Of a stretch of DNA of 64,000 bases, positions 18,025-27,000 are shown piece after piece (position 1 is the first letter of the stretch; every line of letters begins with the position of its first letter). The notes beneath the pieces were generated by a model. The model was not told the DNA's origin. It saw only the letters and a list, made by a program, of their open reading frames with translations, and did no database searches. The DNA lies in the NCBI RefSeq assembly GCF_038500265.1, contig NZ_CP150637.1, positions 1,389,501 through 1,453,500 of the forward strand, read 5' to 3'. The position numbers were made by a program, and so were the translations under genes. The stretch is from Ignatzschineria larvae DSM 13226. GTDB taxonomy: Bacteria; Pseudomonadota; Gammaproteobacteria; Cardiobacteriales; Wohlfahrtiimonadaceae.

Positions 18025-18531
18025 CTAGAGTACCTTTACCACACTTAACGCCGCCTCATAATCAGGCTCAGTCGTCACTTCTTTGACATATTCCACATAG
18101 CGGATTACGTCATCTTGATCGATCACCACAACACCACGCGCTAAGAGTGCGAGATTCTCAATCTCAAAGCCATACTCGATTCCAAAATCGTGGGTTTGGT
18201 AGTCTGAGAGAAGTTGATTGTGTGTAAGATTATTTTCTGTCGCAAAGCGTTTTTGCGCAAAAGGAAGATCTACTGAAATTGTGATCATCGCCACATTCTC
18301 TAACTTCGCCACTTCTTCTTCAAAGCGCTTTGTTTGGATTGAGCAAACACCCGTGTCGATAGAGGGAACAACAGAGATCAATTTCACTTTACCGGCAAAA
18401 TTAGCCAATGTAACGGGGTTTAAACCATTATCCACTACGGTAAATTGCGGTGCTTTCTCCCCTACAACCGCTTCTGTTCCTAATAATGTAATAGGATTGC
18501 CACCCATTGTAATACCTGTTCTATTTGACAT
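18025..18531 (-). CDS. tpx: Thiol peroxidase Tpx lacking the resolving cysteine
   Basis: This 168-residue peroxiredoxin reduces H2O2 and alkyl hydroperoxides. The start is the ATG at 18531, preceded by AAGGAG; an upstream in-frame start would add a non-homologous leader. Hallmarks are GNPITLLG, the peroxidatic site PSIDTGVCSIQT with Thr60 and Cys63, and SVDLPFAQKRF. In Escherichia coli Tpx a resolving Cys95 follows the last motif (FCGAEG). Here the same place reads FATENN, and Cys63 is the only cysteine in the protein. It may act as a 1-Cys enzyme with an external thiol. It is monocistronic, with its own terminator. Confidence 0.95.
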   Translation of the reverse strand: MSNRTGITMGGNPITLLGTEAVVGEKAPQFTVVDNGLNPVTLANFAGKVKLISVVPSIDTGVCSIQTKRFEEEVAKLENVAMITISVDLPFAQKRFATENNLTHNQLLSDYQTHDFGIEYGFEIENLALLARGVVVIDQDDVIRYVEYVKEVTTEPDYEAALSVVKVL

Positions 18532-18742
18532 ATTGAAGCTCCTTAATAAATGATGGAAATTACAAAATAAAATTGTGAAAATGGAAGGCGGATAATGCAC
18601 TTCCTTGAGCACTCCCTTTAGCTATGATAACACCGCTTGAATGTACAAGTCTGATCTTCTTCATCCTATTCTGCTATCTTGATCATTATTGCATCAGGCT
18701 GATCCTACATCGGCACTTAATTGGGGAAAGTAAACAGAATAA

Positions 18743-19831
18743 TTACTGATAATTAAGCGCTAAATCACCATCTTGAATCCGCCTCATTTTTCTCAACAAA
18801 TAAGCGATACACCAAGCGAATAATGCAGGCAATACAATATGGCAAAGCAGTACCGCAAAACCAACAGACCAAGAAAAACCCATCGTCTCAAATGCCATAA
18901 ATTGCCCCACAAAACCACTCGTTCCCATTCCAGCGCCTGCGGGATTATTTTTCATCTCAAAAAGCAGAATACCGATAGGAGCGACAATCATACCGGCCAA
19001 TGTAGGAGGCAGTAAGATCCAAGGATTTTTGATGATATTTGCGATCTGGAGCATTGAAGTGCCAATCGCTTGGGCAATAACAGCCCCAAAACTATTATCA
19101 CGATAACTTATCGTGGCAAATCCAATCATCTGCGCACTACAACCAATCACCGCAGCGCCGGCAGCATAGCCCTCTAAGCCGAGCATAAAAGCAAGTGCCG
19201 CACTTGAGATCGGCGCAGTCAAAGCTAGCCCCATCAGAAGCGCTACAATAATACTCATACTGAAAGGCTCTTGGGTGGTTGCCCAATTAATCAACTGCCC
19301 TAAACGCTGCATGAGATGGCTGACCGGAATCCCCACTAAATGCGCTAAACCATAACCTACAAGCAGCATGATCAAGGGTATTAAAATAATATCGAGCTTG
19401 GTCACTTGATAGCATAATTTACTGATCTCTACGCTTAAAAGTACCGCGACATACGCGCCGGCAGGACCCCCTAATTGATTACCAATCGCCCCGACAAATA
19501 GTGCCGAGAAGAGAATCAGTGGCGGTGCTTGCAAACTACTAGCAATCGCAACCCCAATCGCACCACCGACAATTTTACTATCCATCGCAAATTGACCAAT
19601 ATCGCTCAAAGTCGTGATACCGAGCTTGTCGCCGATCGTTTTTAAGATCAAGCCGATCAATAACGATGAGAATAAGCCAAGTGCCATATAGCTCAATGCT
19701 TGAATAAAGTAGATTCGAGGCGAGAGGGAGATACCTTTCTTCGTTAAGTAAATCCTTATATCTTGAGCAAAACTTCCCTTCTCTTTTAAAGAATTCTGAC
19801 TTGATGTGATGACTGATTTATCTTTCCCCAT
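18743..19831 (-). CDS. PTS_EIIC_2-type multi-pass membrane protein
   Basis: This 362-residue inner-membrane protein has about ten hydrophobic segments and a hydrophilic N-terminal 35 residues. The SLSPRIYFIQALSYMALGLF start of the membrane part and later GGAIGVAIASSLQAPPLILFSA and FETMGFSW motifs match the family annotated as 'PTS sugar transporter subunit IIC' (PF13303). No PTS phosphoryl-transfer domains are fused or adjacent, so a real role in PTS sugar uptake is doubtful and the substrate is unknown. It stands alone, divergent from the M20 peptidase gene downstream on the plus strand. Confidence 0.7.
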   Translation of the reverse strand: MGKDKSVITSSQNSLKEKGSFAQDIRIYLTKKGISLSPRIYFIQALSYMALGLFSSLLIGLILKTIGDKLGITTLSDIGQFAMDSKIVGGAIGVAIASSLQAPPLILFSALFVGAIGNQLGGPAGAYVAVLLSVEISKLCYQVTKLDIILIPLIMLLVGYGLAHLVGIPVSHLMQRLGQLINWATTQEPFSMSIIVALLMGLALTAPISSAALAFMLGLEGYAAGAAVIGCSAQMIGFATISYRDNSFGAVIAQAIGTSMLQIANIIKNPWILLPPTLAGMIVAPIGILLFEMKNNPAGAGMGTSGFVGQFMAFETMGFSWSVGFAVLLCHIVLPALFAWCIAYLLRKMRRIQDGDLALNYQ

Positions 19832-20074
19832 CTCTCTATCTCCTCCTAATCAATGACATAATCATAAGCAACCCCTAATTAGATGCTATATATGACCATA
19901 TATAGCACATGGATCTAGTGATAATAATCGTGTCTTTAGCAGTACAAAAAATTATCACAACTATTTTCAATAAAAAAACAAGATATGCTATACACTCATT
20001 TACATTTTTTTTGCTATTACTAAAAAGTCACACAGATAAATCATAACAATAAAAAACCAAAGGAGTGAATGATC

Positions 20075-21244
20075 ATGTCGTTATTGCCGGGAATGCAGAC
20101 GATTGCTGAAGAGATGACCAAAATTCGTCATTATCTGCATCAACATCCAGAACTAGGATTTGAAGAAGTCGAAACAAGTAACCTTGTAGCCGAGAAGTTA
20201 ACTGCTTGGGGCTATAAAGTGACTAGAGGATTCGGTAAAACAGGGATGGTTGCTCAGCTCTCAACAGGCGATGGTCCGACTATTGGTTTACGTGCGGATA
20301 TGGATGCGCTCCCGATTACCGAAGAGAATAACTTTGCTCATAAAAGTCAAAATCCTGGCAAAATGCATGCTTGTGGTCATGATGGACATACTTCAACCTT
20401 ATTGGCTGCGGCACAATATCTTGCAGAGAATCCCCATTTTCAAGGTACGGTAAATCTCTATATCCAACCTGCTGAAGAGGGGCTTGGCGGTGCTAAAGCG
20501 ATGATTGCTGATGGTGCGCTACAGCAATTTCCATGTGATGCAATGTTTGGTTTTCATAATATGCCGGGATTCCCTGCCGGGCACTTTGGCTTTAAAGCAG
20601 GCTCCGCGATGGCTTCTTCTGATCGAGTTACTGTCACTATTACCGGTAAGGGTGGACATGGCGCAATGCCGCAGTTCTCTATTGATCCGATTGTTGTGGC
20701 CTCTTCTATCGTCATGAGCTTGCAAACAGTCGTATCCCGAAATGTTGATCCTCTGAAAATGACAGTTATTTCAGTGGGCTCTATTCATGCAGGACAGACC
20801 TTTAATGTCATTCCCGAAACTGCCACGATGCAGCTCTCTATTCGTAATCTCGATCCTTCAACACAAGATCAAGTAGAAGCACGGGTTAAAGAGATTATTA
20901 ATGGACAAGCCGCCAGTTTTGGTGCTTCGGCAACGATTGATTATATTCGTTCGTACCCTATTCTTTATAATCATGCCGCAGAAACAGAATTTGCGCAGAA
21001 TGTGGCTCGTCAGGTTTTAGGCGATGAAAAGATCATCGAAGATTTTCCGGCAATGACAGCAAGTGAAGACTTTGCATTTTTTGCAAATGAAGTGCCTGCG
21101 TGCTATCTCTTTGTGGGTAATGGCGATACAGGAACTTACAGCTGCTCTGTACACAATCCCAAATATGATTTTAATGATGCACTGATTCCTATTGTCGCTC
21201 ATTATTGGGTCAATTTAGTCTACGCTTTTTGCCCTAAACAGTAG
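20075..21244 (+). CDS. M20-family amidohydrolase (hippurate/N-acyl amino-acid hydrolase type)
   Basis: A 389-residue zinc-dependent amidase, probably cytoplasmic as no signal peptide is seen. Metal and catalytic motifs are present: ADMDALP, HACGHDGH, the Glu pair in QPAEEGLGGA, HNMPG, and a C-terminal His in CSVHNPKYDFND. The dimerisation domain GGHGAMPQFSIDP lies in the middle. This layout matches hippuricase/IAA-amino-acid hydrolase-like enzymes that release an amino acid from an N-acyl conjugate. I chose the ATG at 20075, 9 nt after AGGAG, over an ATG two codons upstream that is too close to it. The MHS-family transporter about 300 nt downstream on the same strand may import its substrate. 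The precise substrate cannot be read from sequence. Confidence 0.9.
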   Translation: MSLLPGMQTIAEEMTKIRHYLHQHPELGFEEVETSNLVAEKLTAWGYKVTRGFGKTGMVAQLSTGDGPTIGLRADMDALPITEENNFAHKSQNPGKMHACGHDGHTSTLLAAAQYLAENPHFQGTVNLYIQPAEEGLGGAKAMIADGALQQFPCDAMFGFHNMPGFPAGHFGFKAGSAMASSDRVTVTITGKGGHGAMPQFSIDPIVVASSIVMSLQTVVSRNVDPLKMTVISVGSIHAGQTFNVIPETATMQLSIRNLDPSTQDQVEARVKEIINGQAASFGASATIDYIRSYPILYNHAAETEFAQNVARQVLGDEKIIEDFPAMTASEDFAFFANEVPACYLFVGNGDTGTYSCSVHNPKYDFNDALIPIVAHYWVNLVYAFCPKQ

Positions 21245-21547
21245 CATTAATTAAGGCTGTGTTATCTTGAGCTCTTATAAAGAGCAATAATGATAAATGA
21301 TTCTCTATAAGAGCGATCTTGCAACTTCACTCTGCTTGATCGCCTCTACTTAACCCTTTTATACAATCTTTCTACAATCAATCTAATTGATATTTACATG
21401 GCTACATTATGTGGTCTTTTGTCGAGCCTGAAATAAGTAAATGACATAGTTATAATTTACGCAATATGCCTATGAATGTGACTTGTTAAAATCAGGCTCC
21501 TTTACTCACCATTTCATCAGCCCACTAGGGCTATGAGGAGATTTAAC
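21245..21547 (+). other. Intergenic region with inverted repeats between amidohydrolase and symporter genes
   Basis: The segment at about 21271-21313 contains GCTCTTATA and TATAAGAGC that can pair, plus a shorter GCTCTT/AAGAGC hairpin inside. This could end transcription of the amidohydrolase gene, though no clean T-run follows. The rest presumably holds the promoter of the symporter gene. Confidence 0.4.
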
Positions 21548-22831
21548 GTGATTACTGTTTCAAAAAATGACAGCCGCGGGGCTAGAATCAAGAATGTTGC
21601 CGGCATTACTATGGGGAATGCTATCGAGTTCTATGATTTTGGCATCTATACGGTATTTGCCGTCTTAATTGGTAAACTTTACTTCCCAGCAGATAATGAA
21701 TTTGCCAAATTACTACTCACCTTTGCAACGATTGGCGTTGGCTTTGTAACCCGCCCTTTAGGGGCTGTCTGTATCGGTCTTTATGCCGATAAATATGGCC
21801 GAAAACCGGCACTATTATTGACTCTCTTTTTAATGGGATTAGGAACGTTAATATTCGTCCTAACACCCACCTATGAAACGATAGGGATTGCAGCACCGAT
21901 TCTGATTATCTCGGCTCGCTTACTACAAGGCTTCTCATTAGGTGGAGAATTAGGCTCATCTACCGCTATGTTAATGGAATATGCGGACAACAATAATCGC
22001 GCCTTTTATGGCAGCTGGCAGATGTTTAGCCAAAACCTCAATAAACTCTTAGCTTCGCTCATTGGTGGTATCTTAGGATTAATTCTCTCAGAAGAAGCAC
22101 TCACACTTTGGGGCTGGCGTGCGGCATTTGCGGTAGGATTAATCATTATTCCGATTGCACTCTATATCCGTCGCAACTTACCGGAAACAAAAGAAGAGGA
22201 TAAAGATCCTTCCCAAGAGAAAGCTATTTTAAAAGAGTTATTTCAAGATTATTGGAAAACGCTTCTTGCTGGCGTATTGATCATTCTTGGAATTACTGCA
22301 TCCACCTATATCATCGCTTACTATATGGCGAACTACGCAGCAACACAGCTTAAAATGGACTTTAAATATACTGTTTGGGCAGTCACGGTTTCAGGTTTAG
22401 TCCAAGTTGTGCTCTCACCATTTATGGGGATTTTGACCGATAAAATTGGTCGTAAACAGATGATCTTCTGGACACGTATGGGGATTGTGCTCTTCATCTA
22501 CCCTGCCTTTGTCTTAATCAACAAGTATCCCGAGCCTTATATGCTCTTTATCGTTGTAGCAATTCTTGCTTTCTTCCTGATCGGTAATGGTATTGCCAGT
22601 ATCGTGCTCTGTGCTGAGATCTTCCCTAGCCGTATTCGCGCAACAGGGCTTTCGATCTCTTATAGCTTCACCGTCATGATCTTTGGTGGCTTTGCCCAAT
22701 TCTTTGTTACGCTTCTGATCGGCTGGACAGATAATCCGCTTTCACCAGCATTTTATGTCATTGTAACCGGGCTTGTGAGCTTGATTGCGCTACTCTTAGT
22801 CAAAGAGACTGCCGGTCAACCACTTGAGTAA
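21548..22831 (+). CDS. MHS-family (MFS) metabolite:H+ symporter
   Basis: This roughly 427-residue permease has about 12 membrane helices and belongs to the metabolite:H+ symporter group (citrate, alpha-ketoglutarate, proline/betaine, shikimate carriers). It shows GNAIEFYDFGIYT in helix 1, the MFS loop motif GLYADKYGRKPALL, LQGFSLGGELGSS, and a second loop motif GILTDKIGRKQ. GTG at 21548 lies 7 nt after AGGAG; an ATG five codons upstream overlaps that SD, so I prefer GTG. Its position after an M20 amidohydrolase suggests a two-step use of an N-acyl or carboxylate substrate, but the intergenic gap leaves co-transcription open. Confidence 0.9.
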   Translation: MITVSKNDSRGARIKNVAGITMGNAIEFYDFGIYTVFAVLIGKLYFPADNEFAKLLLTFATIGVGFVTRPLGAVCIGLYADKYGRKPALLLTLFLMGLGTLIFVLTPTYETIGIAAPILIISARLLQGFSLGGELGSSTAMLMEYADNNNRAFYGSWQMFSQNLNKLLASLIGGILGLILSEEALTLWGWRAAFAVGLIIIPIALYIRRNLPETKEEDKDPSQEKAILKELFQDYWKTLLAGVLIILGITASTYIIAYYMANYAATQLKMDFKYTVWAVTVSGLVQVVLSPFMGILTDKIGRKQMIFWTRMGIVLFIYPAFVLINKYPEPYMLFIVVAILAFFLIGNGIASIVLCAEIFPSRIRATGLSISYSFTVMIFGGFAQFFVTLLIGWTDNPLSPAFYVIVTGLVSLIALLLVKETAGQPLE

Positions 22832-22849
22832 TCCATAGATTCTAAGAGA

Positions 22850-23509
22850 CTAAAAGGGAGGCTCACAACTAAACGTGAGCCTTTCTTTTGTTATGGGGTG
22901 TGAAAATTGTAACTGATAAGCATGAAGTGCTAATCGATCCCGGCAATAGTAAGCTTCACCGGTGGCATAAAAGCGATCCCCTAAAATCACATGACCAATA
23001 CTTAACAGATGAACTCGCAATTGATGAGAGCGCCCGGTAATGGGAACAAGAGAGACGCGCGTATAGTTATGCGCAATATCTCGATGAATCACCTGATAAA
23101 GCGTTTTTGCTGATTTCCCTCGCTCAAAGCAGACCATCTGTTTCGGTCTTTCCGGCCAATTACAAATGAGTGGCAGATCAATCAAACCTCCATCTTCTTC
23201 TATAATGCCCCAAACATCGGCAATATAGGCTTTCTCCGTTTCTCGCTCTCGAAATTGCCGTTTTAATTCCCGCTCGGCTTCTTTTGTGAGCGCAATCACT
23301 AATATCCCACTCGTTGACATATCTAATCTATGAACCGTTTCCGCATAGGGATATTGCCATTGCACGCGGGAAATAACACTATCATGTAACTCGGCTCCTT
23401 TACCCGGCACCGAGAGAAACTCTGCCGGCTTATTGACCACCATAATATCATCATCTTGATAGAGAATATCGAGCCAAGGTTCAATCGGGGGATTATAGTA
23501 AAACTCCAT
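22850..23509 (-). CDS. rluA: Dual-specificity rRNA/tRNA pseudouridine synthase RluA
   Basis: The 219-residue enzyme makes pseudouridine at 23S rRNA U746 and tRNA U32 in E. coli. It lines up end to end with that enzyme: YNPPIEPWLDILYQDDDIMVVNKP, the catalytic Asp in HRLDMSTSGI, LKRQFRERE, LPLICNWPERPKQ, and PITGRSHQLRVHLLSIGHVILGDRFYA. There is no S4 domain, as expected for RluA rather than RluC/D. It starts 11 nt after the stop of the lipoprotein gene, so the two are likely one operon. Its end is only 18 nt from the convergent symporter gene. Confidence 0.95.
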   Translation of the reverse strand: MEFYYNPPIEPWLDILYQDDDIMVVNKPAEFLSVPGKGAELHDSVISRVQWQYPYAETVHRLDMSTSGILVIALTKEAERELKRQFRERETEKAYIADVWGIIEEDGGLIDLPLICNWPERPKQMVCFERGKSAKTLYQVIHRDIAHNYTRVSLVPITGRSHQLRVHLLSIGHVILGDRFYATGEAYYCRDRLALHAYQLQFSHPITKERLTFSCEPPF

Positions 23510-23520
23510 AGCCGCCCCTA

Positions 23521-23964
23521 TTAAGACCGGCGAGGCGCAACATTATAGTGATGCGTTTTCGGTAAATGATGAGATTCTCCGGCGACTTTCGAAATAACTT
23601 TAATCAGCTGATAGCGAATAGAGGATCGATCTGCCACATCATTTTGATCGAAAGATTCCGGCACAACCTGCACTGAGAGCCGGTACTCATAACCCGGCTG
23701 ATATTCAAAACCTTCTATTGTTTGATAGAAATAGTGCCAATCAGGCCGATCCCCACTCGAATTAACGAAGCTGTTTTCTTTTGATCCATTCCCCTCGGAA
23801 ATTGTTTCAACCAATAGACACTTTTGAGGCACAACGCCGACACAATCCACCATTTGAGAAGCAATGCGTAACTCGACCCTCTTCCCCGGCATTGATGTTG
23901 TACTACAAGCCGAAAGTAGACTCAATGTGGCAAGCAGTAGTATGCTATTTCTGAATGGGTGCAT
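23521..23964 (-). CDS. DUF4377-domain lipoprotein
   Basis: This 147-residue protein has a type II signal peptide with lipobox LLSAC (Cys20), so it should be membrane-anchored in the periplasm or outer membrane. The body matches the DUF4377 pattern: VDCVGVVPQKCLLV, a WHYFYQTIEGFEYQPGYEYRL core, and SSIRYQLIKVISK at the end. The two core Cys in VDCVGVVPQKC could form a disulfide. The domain often accompanies META/HslJ-type lipoproteins; its function is unknown. It is the first gene of a likely operon with rluA. Confidence 0.75.
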   Translation of the reverse strand: MHPFRNSILLLATLSLLSACSTTSMPGKRVELRIASQMVDCVGVVPQKCLLVETISEGNGSKENSFVNSSGDRPDWHYFYQTIEGFEYQPGYEYRLSVQVVPESFDQNDVADRSSIRYQLIKVISKVAGESHHLPKTHHYNVAPRRS

Positions 23965-24051
23965 CTGATATTGATCTCTATTATAAAAAGTGTGATATTG
24001 ATGAAAGCGGGCTATGATTTGTGGCTCATCTTACCAAAAAATAGAGATCAA

Positions 24052-24230
24052 TGTAGATGATATCGGTTCAAAATAAGCATTATTTAAATGCCGGCGCATC
24101 GGTTGATCGAGGTAAGAAAGCTTGTTCTATCTGGCATCTTGCAAGTGTTGGTGAGTCAGCTTTTATGCTCTTTTAAAACCCCGTAATAGCTGTTTAAAAA
24201 ACATTTTTCTTAAACCCAATTTACTATATA
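24052..24230 (+). repeat. MITE-like repeat family B, copy 1
   Basis: It contains the family core GGTTCAAAATAAGCATTATT, a GCCGGCGCATCGG segment and GGCATCTTGCAAGTG, and it ends in AAACCCAATTTACTATATA. The right end matches copy 2; the left end (TGATATCGGTT) has drifted from TATAGTAA..GGTT. It fills most of the 296-nt gap between the lipoprotein and YqfO-like genes. Confidence 0.75.
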
Positions 24231-24260
24231 ACCTTTCACAGACAGAAGGTATTTCTGATT

Positions 24261-24572
24261 ATGTATAAACTCATCTTTTTCGTCCCGGAATCTCATCTTG
24301 AATCTGTCAAAGAGGCAATTTTTGCTGCCGGTGGCGGTCAAATCGGTCATTATAGTCATTGCGCTTGGCAAACATTAGGTCAAGGACAATTTAAACCACT
24401 TCCCGGCAGTCATCCGTACTCTGGTACTATTGATACACTAAAAATTGTCCCTGAATGGCGGGTGGAATTAGTCGTTGCTAAGCCACTGATTGAAGAAGCT
24501 ATTAAAGCTATGAAAGAAGCCCATCCCTATGAAGTTCCGGCGTATGATGTATTAGCATTATTGCCTTTTTAA
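24261..24572 (+). CDS. NIF3/YqfO C-terminal-like small protein
   Basis: A 103-residue soluble protein that consists only of the CutA-like ferredoxin-fold insert domain found in NIF3-family proteins such as YqfO. Telling segments are MYKLIFFVPESHLESVKEAI, AAGGGQIGHYSHC, GTGQF-like GQGQFKPLPGSHPY, WRVELVV and AHPYEVPAYDV. Stand-alone versions are common in gammaproteobacteria and have no settled function. SD (AGAAGGT) is about 11 nt from the ATG. It is a single gene with repeat elements on both sides. Confidence 0.85.
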   Translation: MYKLIFFVPESHLESVKEAIFAAGGGQIGHYSHCAWQTLGQGQFKPLPGSHPYSGTIDTLKIVPEWRVELVVAKPLIEEAIKAMKEAHPYEVPAYDVLALLPF

Positions 24573-24600
24573 AGATATGAAATGACTCAGACAATTTCTC

Positions 24601-24937
24601 CCATCGCCGGAGCGAATGATCCCGTTCTTCCCTAAATCCCGCGCCGGCAATTGTGGCACTTTTTCAATATCGAGAGATTAAAATCGCTTATCTGCGGGCG
24701 TTCACTTTATCTGGACTTGCAAGCATTCCCTCCCGCCGAGAATGAACTTTTATTTGAAATCACCAAGGCAGTTTATCCTATCGCCTGAGTGAATAATCCC
24801 GTTCTTCCCTAAATCCCGCGCCGGCAATTGTGGCATTTCTCAATACCGAGAGATTAAGAATCACTTATCTGCGGGCGCTTGCTTTATCTGGACTTGCAAG
24901 CATTCCCTCCCGCCGAGAATGAACTTTTATTTGAAAG
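24601..24937 (-). repeat. Intergenic repeat family A, two tandem copies
   Basis: Two direct copies at a 177-bp offset (about 24601-24758 and 24780-24937) share 'gttcttccctaaatcccg', 'cgccggcaattgtggca', 'cgagagatta', 'cttatctgcgggcg', 'tctggacttgcaag' and 'cattccctcccgccgaga'. The reverse complement shows the same modules as the three copies at 29.1-29.7 kb. The elements are richer in G+C than their surroundings and I see no coding frame in them. Confidence 0.85.
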
Positions 24938-24946
24938 ATGAAATGC

Positions 24947-25004
24947 AAAATGCCTTTAAATCCTCTGATACGCGCAAGGCATCTTAAAGGTTATTAAAGG
25001 CATT
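24947..25004 (-). terminator. Likely terminator of the siderophore-binding protein gene
   Basis: On the minus strand AATGCCTTTAA and TTAAAGGCATT pair across a long loop, followed by TTTTGC, about 50 nt after the stop of the binding-protein gene. Confidence 0.55.
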
Positions 25005-25056
25005 TTCTATCGTTTCGATTACTAACGATTATTGCTAACGATTACTAATCGATAAC

Positions 25057-26037
25057 TTATTTTTTGATGGCATTTTGTACATCATCAATCATTGTTTCTG
25101 TGGATTTAAATCCGCCACCTGAGAGATACCATACGTTTGGATCAAGGTAGATAATTTTGCCATTTTTATAAGCATTGGTGTTTTTCACAAGATCATTTTC
25201 CACCACTTGTTTCGCCGAACTATCGCTATTGCCTACAACAGCACTACGATCTACGACAAAGATATAATCCGGATTTAAGTCCATCACATATTCAAATGAA
25301 ACAGTTTGTCCATGAGTTGATTCCGCCTTGATAGAGGGATCTGCAGGTTTCATACCTAACACATCATGGATTAACCCAAAACGGGAACCAGGACCATAAG
25401 CACTAATTTTGCCATCATTTACTAGTAAAATAAGAGCGTTTTCATCCATATTCGCAGTTTGCGCACGAACATCTGCAACTTTCTGCTCAATAGCCTTAAT
25501 CTCTTTCTCTGCTTCCCCTTCTTTACCGAAAATTTGACCTAACGTTTTCATATTACCAGTTACAGAATCAAGATAATGCTTATTATCAATCGCTAAATTA
25601 ATTGTAGGTGCAATCTCAGAAAACTGCTCATAAAGCGGCGCTTGACGATGCGAAATCACAATAAAATCAGGCTTTGCCCCATGAATGGCTTCAAAATTTG
25701 GCTCTTTTAAAGTACCAAAATCGAGATATTTACCATTATCGTAGCTTGAGAGATACGCCGGCATATTCGCTCTAGGAAGACCAATAACATCAATATCGAG
25801 CGCTTCTAGCGTATCTAAAGTCCCAAAATCAAAGACCACAACGCGCTCTGGATTAAGAGGAACCACAGTTTCGCCTGAAGCGTGTTTGATGGTTACAGTT
25901 TTCGCAGGTGCTGTTGTCGCTGCCGCTGTAGTTGAAGCAGTTGCATTACTCTCTGTTTGTGGTGCTTTATCATCACCGCAAGCCACTAATAGTAGCGCTA
26001 AAGTGGATGCGATAATCGCCTTATTCAATTTTTTCAT
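25057..26037 (-). CDS. ceuE: Siderophore-binding lipoprotein of an ABC importer (CeuE/FatB type)
   Basis: The 326-residue lipoprotein (lipobox LLVAC, Cys20) with an Ala/Thr-rich tether to about residue 45 delivers a ferric siderophore to the permease. The fold signature of class III binding proteins is clear: ERVVVFDFGTLDTLEALD, KPDFIVISHRQ, NPDYIFVVDRSAVVG, and KIIYLDPNVWYLSGGG. His242 (in STHGQ) and Tyr304 (in NVWYL) sit where Campylobacter CeuE has its iron-ligating His and Tyr, so binding of tetradentate catecholates is plausible. The SD is AAGGAG. A 204-nt gap separates it from the ATPase gene, so it may have its own promoter as well. The gene symbol is by family and gene order. Confidence 0.88.
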   Translation of the reverse strand: MKKLNKAIIASTLALLLVACGDDKAPQTESNATASTTAAATTAPAKTVTIKHASGETVVPLNPERVVVFDFGTLDTLEALDIDVIGLPRANMPAYLSSYDNGKYLDFGTLKEPNFEAIHGAKPDFIVISHRQAPLYEQFSEIAPTINLAIDNKHYLDSVTGNMKTLGQIFGKEGEAEKEIKAIEQKVADVRAQTANMDENALILLVNDGKISAYGPGSRFGLIHDVLGMKPADPSIKAESTHGQTVSFEYVMDLNPDYIFVVDRSAVVGNSDSSAKQVVENDLVKNTNAYKNGKIIYLDPNVWYLSGGGFKSTETMIDDVQNAIKK

Positions 26038-26241
26038 GGGTGTTACTCCTTGTTATTAATCATTAAAATGAACTAAAATTGGTACTAAAGTTTTTAATTT
26101 GAATATCTTAAATCTCTATTTTGAATCTCTATTGGGAATCAATAGTGTGACTTTATAATTTTGAATTATTGTTGATCTATTGTTGCTTTAAAAGTCACTT
26201 CTCTGCTCTTGTTTTAACAAAATTATTTTCACAAGCGCTAT

Positions 26242-27000
26242 TTAAGAAAAATAGACACAGATTCGGCGGTTATCCACCATCTGAATAGGAATCTCCATAT
26301 CATAAATATCCCGTAAAATTTTACTATCGATCATCGAAGCGGTATCCCCTTCATGCACTAATGCACCTTGTTTGAGCGAGATAATATGATCGGAATAGCA
26401 AGAGGCGAAGTTAATATCATGAATCACGATCACGACTGTTTTGCCCTTTTCATCAACGAGCTTACGAAGTACTTGCATAATCTCTACTGAGTGCTTCATA
26501 TCAAGGTTATTAAGGGGCTCATCTAGGAAAATAATCTCTGTATTTTGGGCTACCACCATTGCAATGAAAGCACATTGACGCTGACCGCCACTAAGCTCGG
26601 CAATATATTTATGTTGTAGATCCACAAGCCCCATATATTCGATGGCTTCATCAATATAGCGCTGATCTTCTGCTGTGGGACGACCTTTGCAATAAGGGAA
26701 ACGCCCAAAAGTGACGAGTTCCCGTACCGTAATCCGCAAATTAAGATGATTTGCCTGTTTTAGAATCGAGATCTTTTTCGCAAGATCTTCCTCTTTCCAG
26801 GCGGTAATCGGTACATCATCAATCACCACCTGACCACTGTCTGGAGTTAAAATTCTGCTCATAATGCCAAGTAATGTACTTTTGCCTGCACCATTAGGAC
26901 CAATGAGAGAAGTAATCTTATTCGCAGGAATTGTTAAAGAGACATCATCTACGACCTTTTTATGACCAAAAGATTTAGAAATATGTTCGACTGTAATCAT
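26242..27000 (-). CDS. ceuD: Siderophore ABC importer ATPase (CeuD/FatE type)
   Basis: A 252-residue cytoplasmic ATPase that powers the import system. Walker A is GPNGAGKST near residue 35, the signature is LSGGQRQ near residue 138, Walker B is IIFLDEP, and the switch His is in VIVIHDINFA. It is of FecE/FepC size with no fused domains. Its ATG directly follows the TAA of the upstream permease gene (TTAAATG junction), which implies translational coupling. Confidence 0.92.
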   Translation of the reverse strand: MITVEHISKSFGHKKVVDDVSLTIPANKITSLIGPNGAGKSTLLGIMSRILTPDSGQVVIDDVPITAWKEEDLAKKISILKQANHLNLRITVRELVTFGRFPYCKGRPTAEDQRYIDEAIEYMGLVDLQHKYIAELSGGQRQCAFIAMVVAQNTEIIFLDEPLNNLDMKHSVEIMQVLRKLVDEKGKTVVIVIHDINFASCYSDHIISLKQGALVHEGDTASMIDSKILRDIYDMEIPIQMVDNRRICVYFS

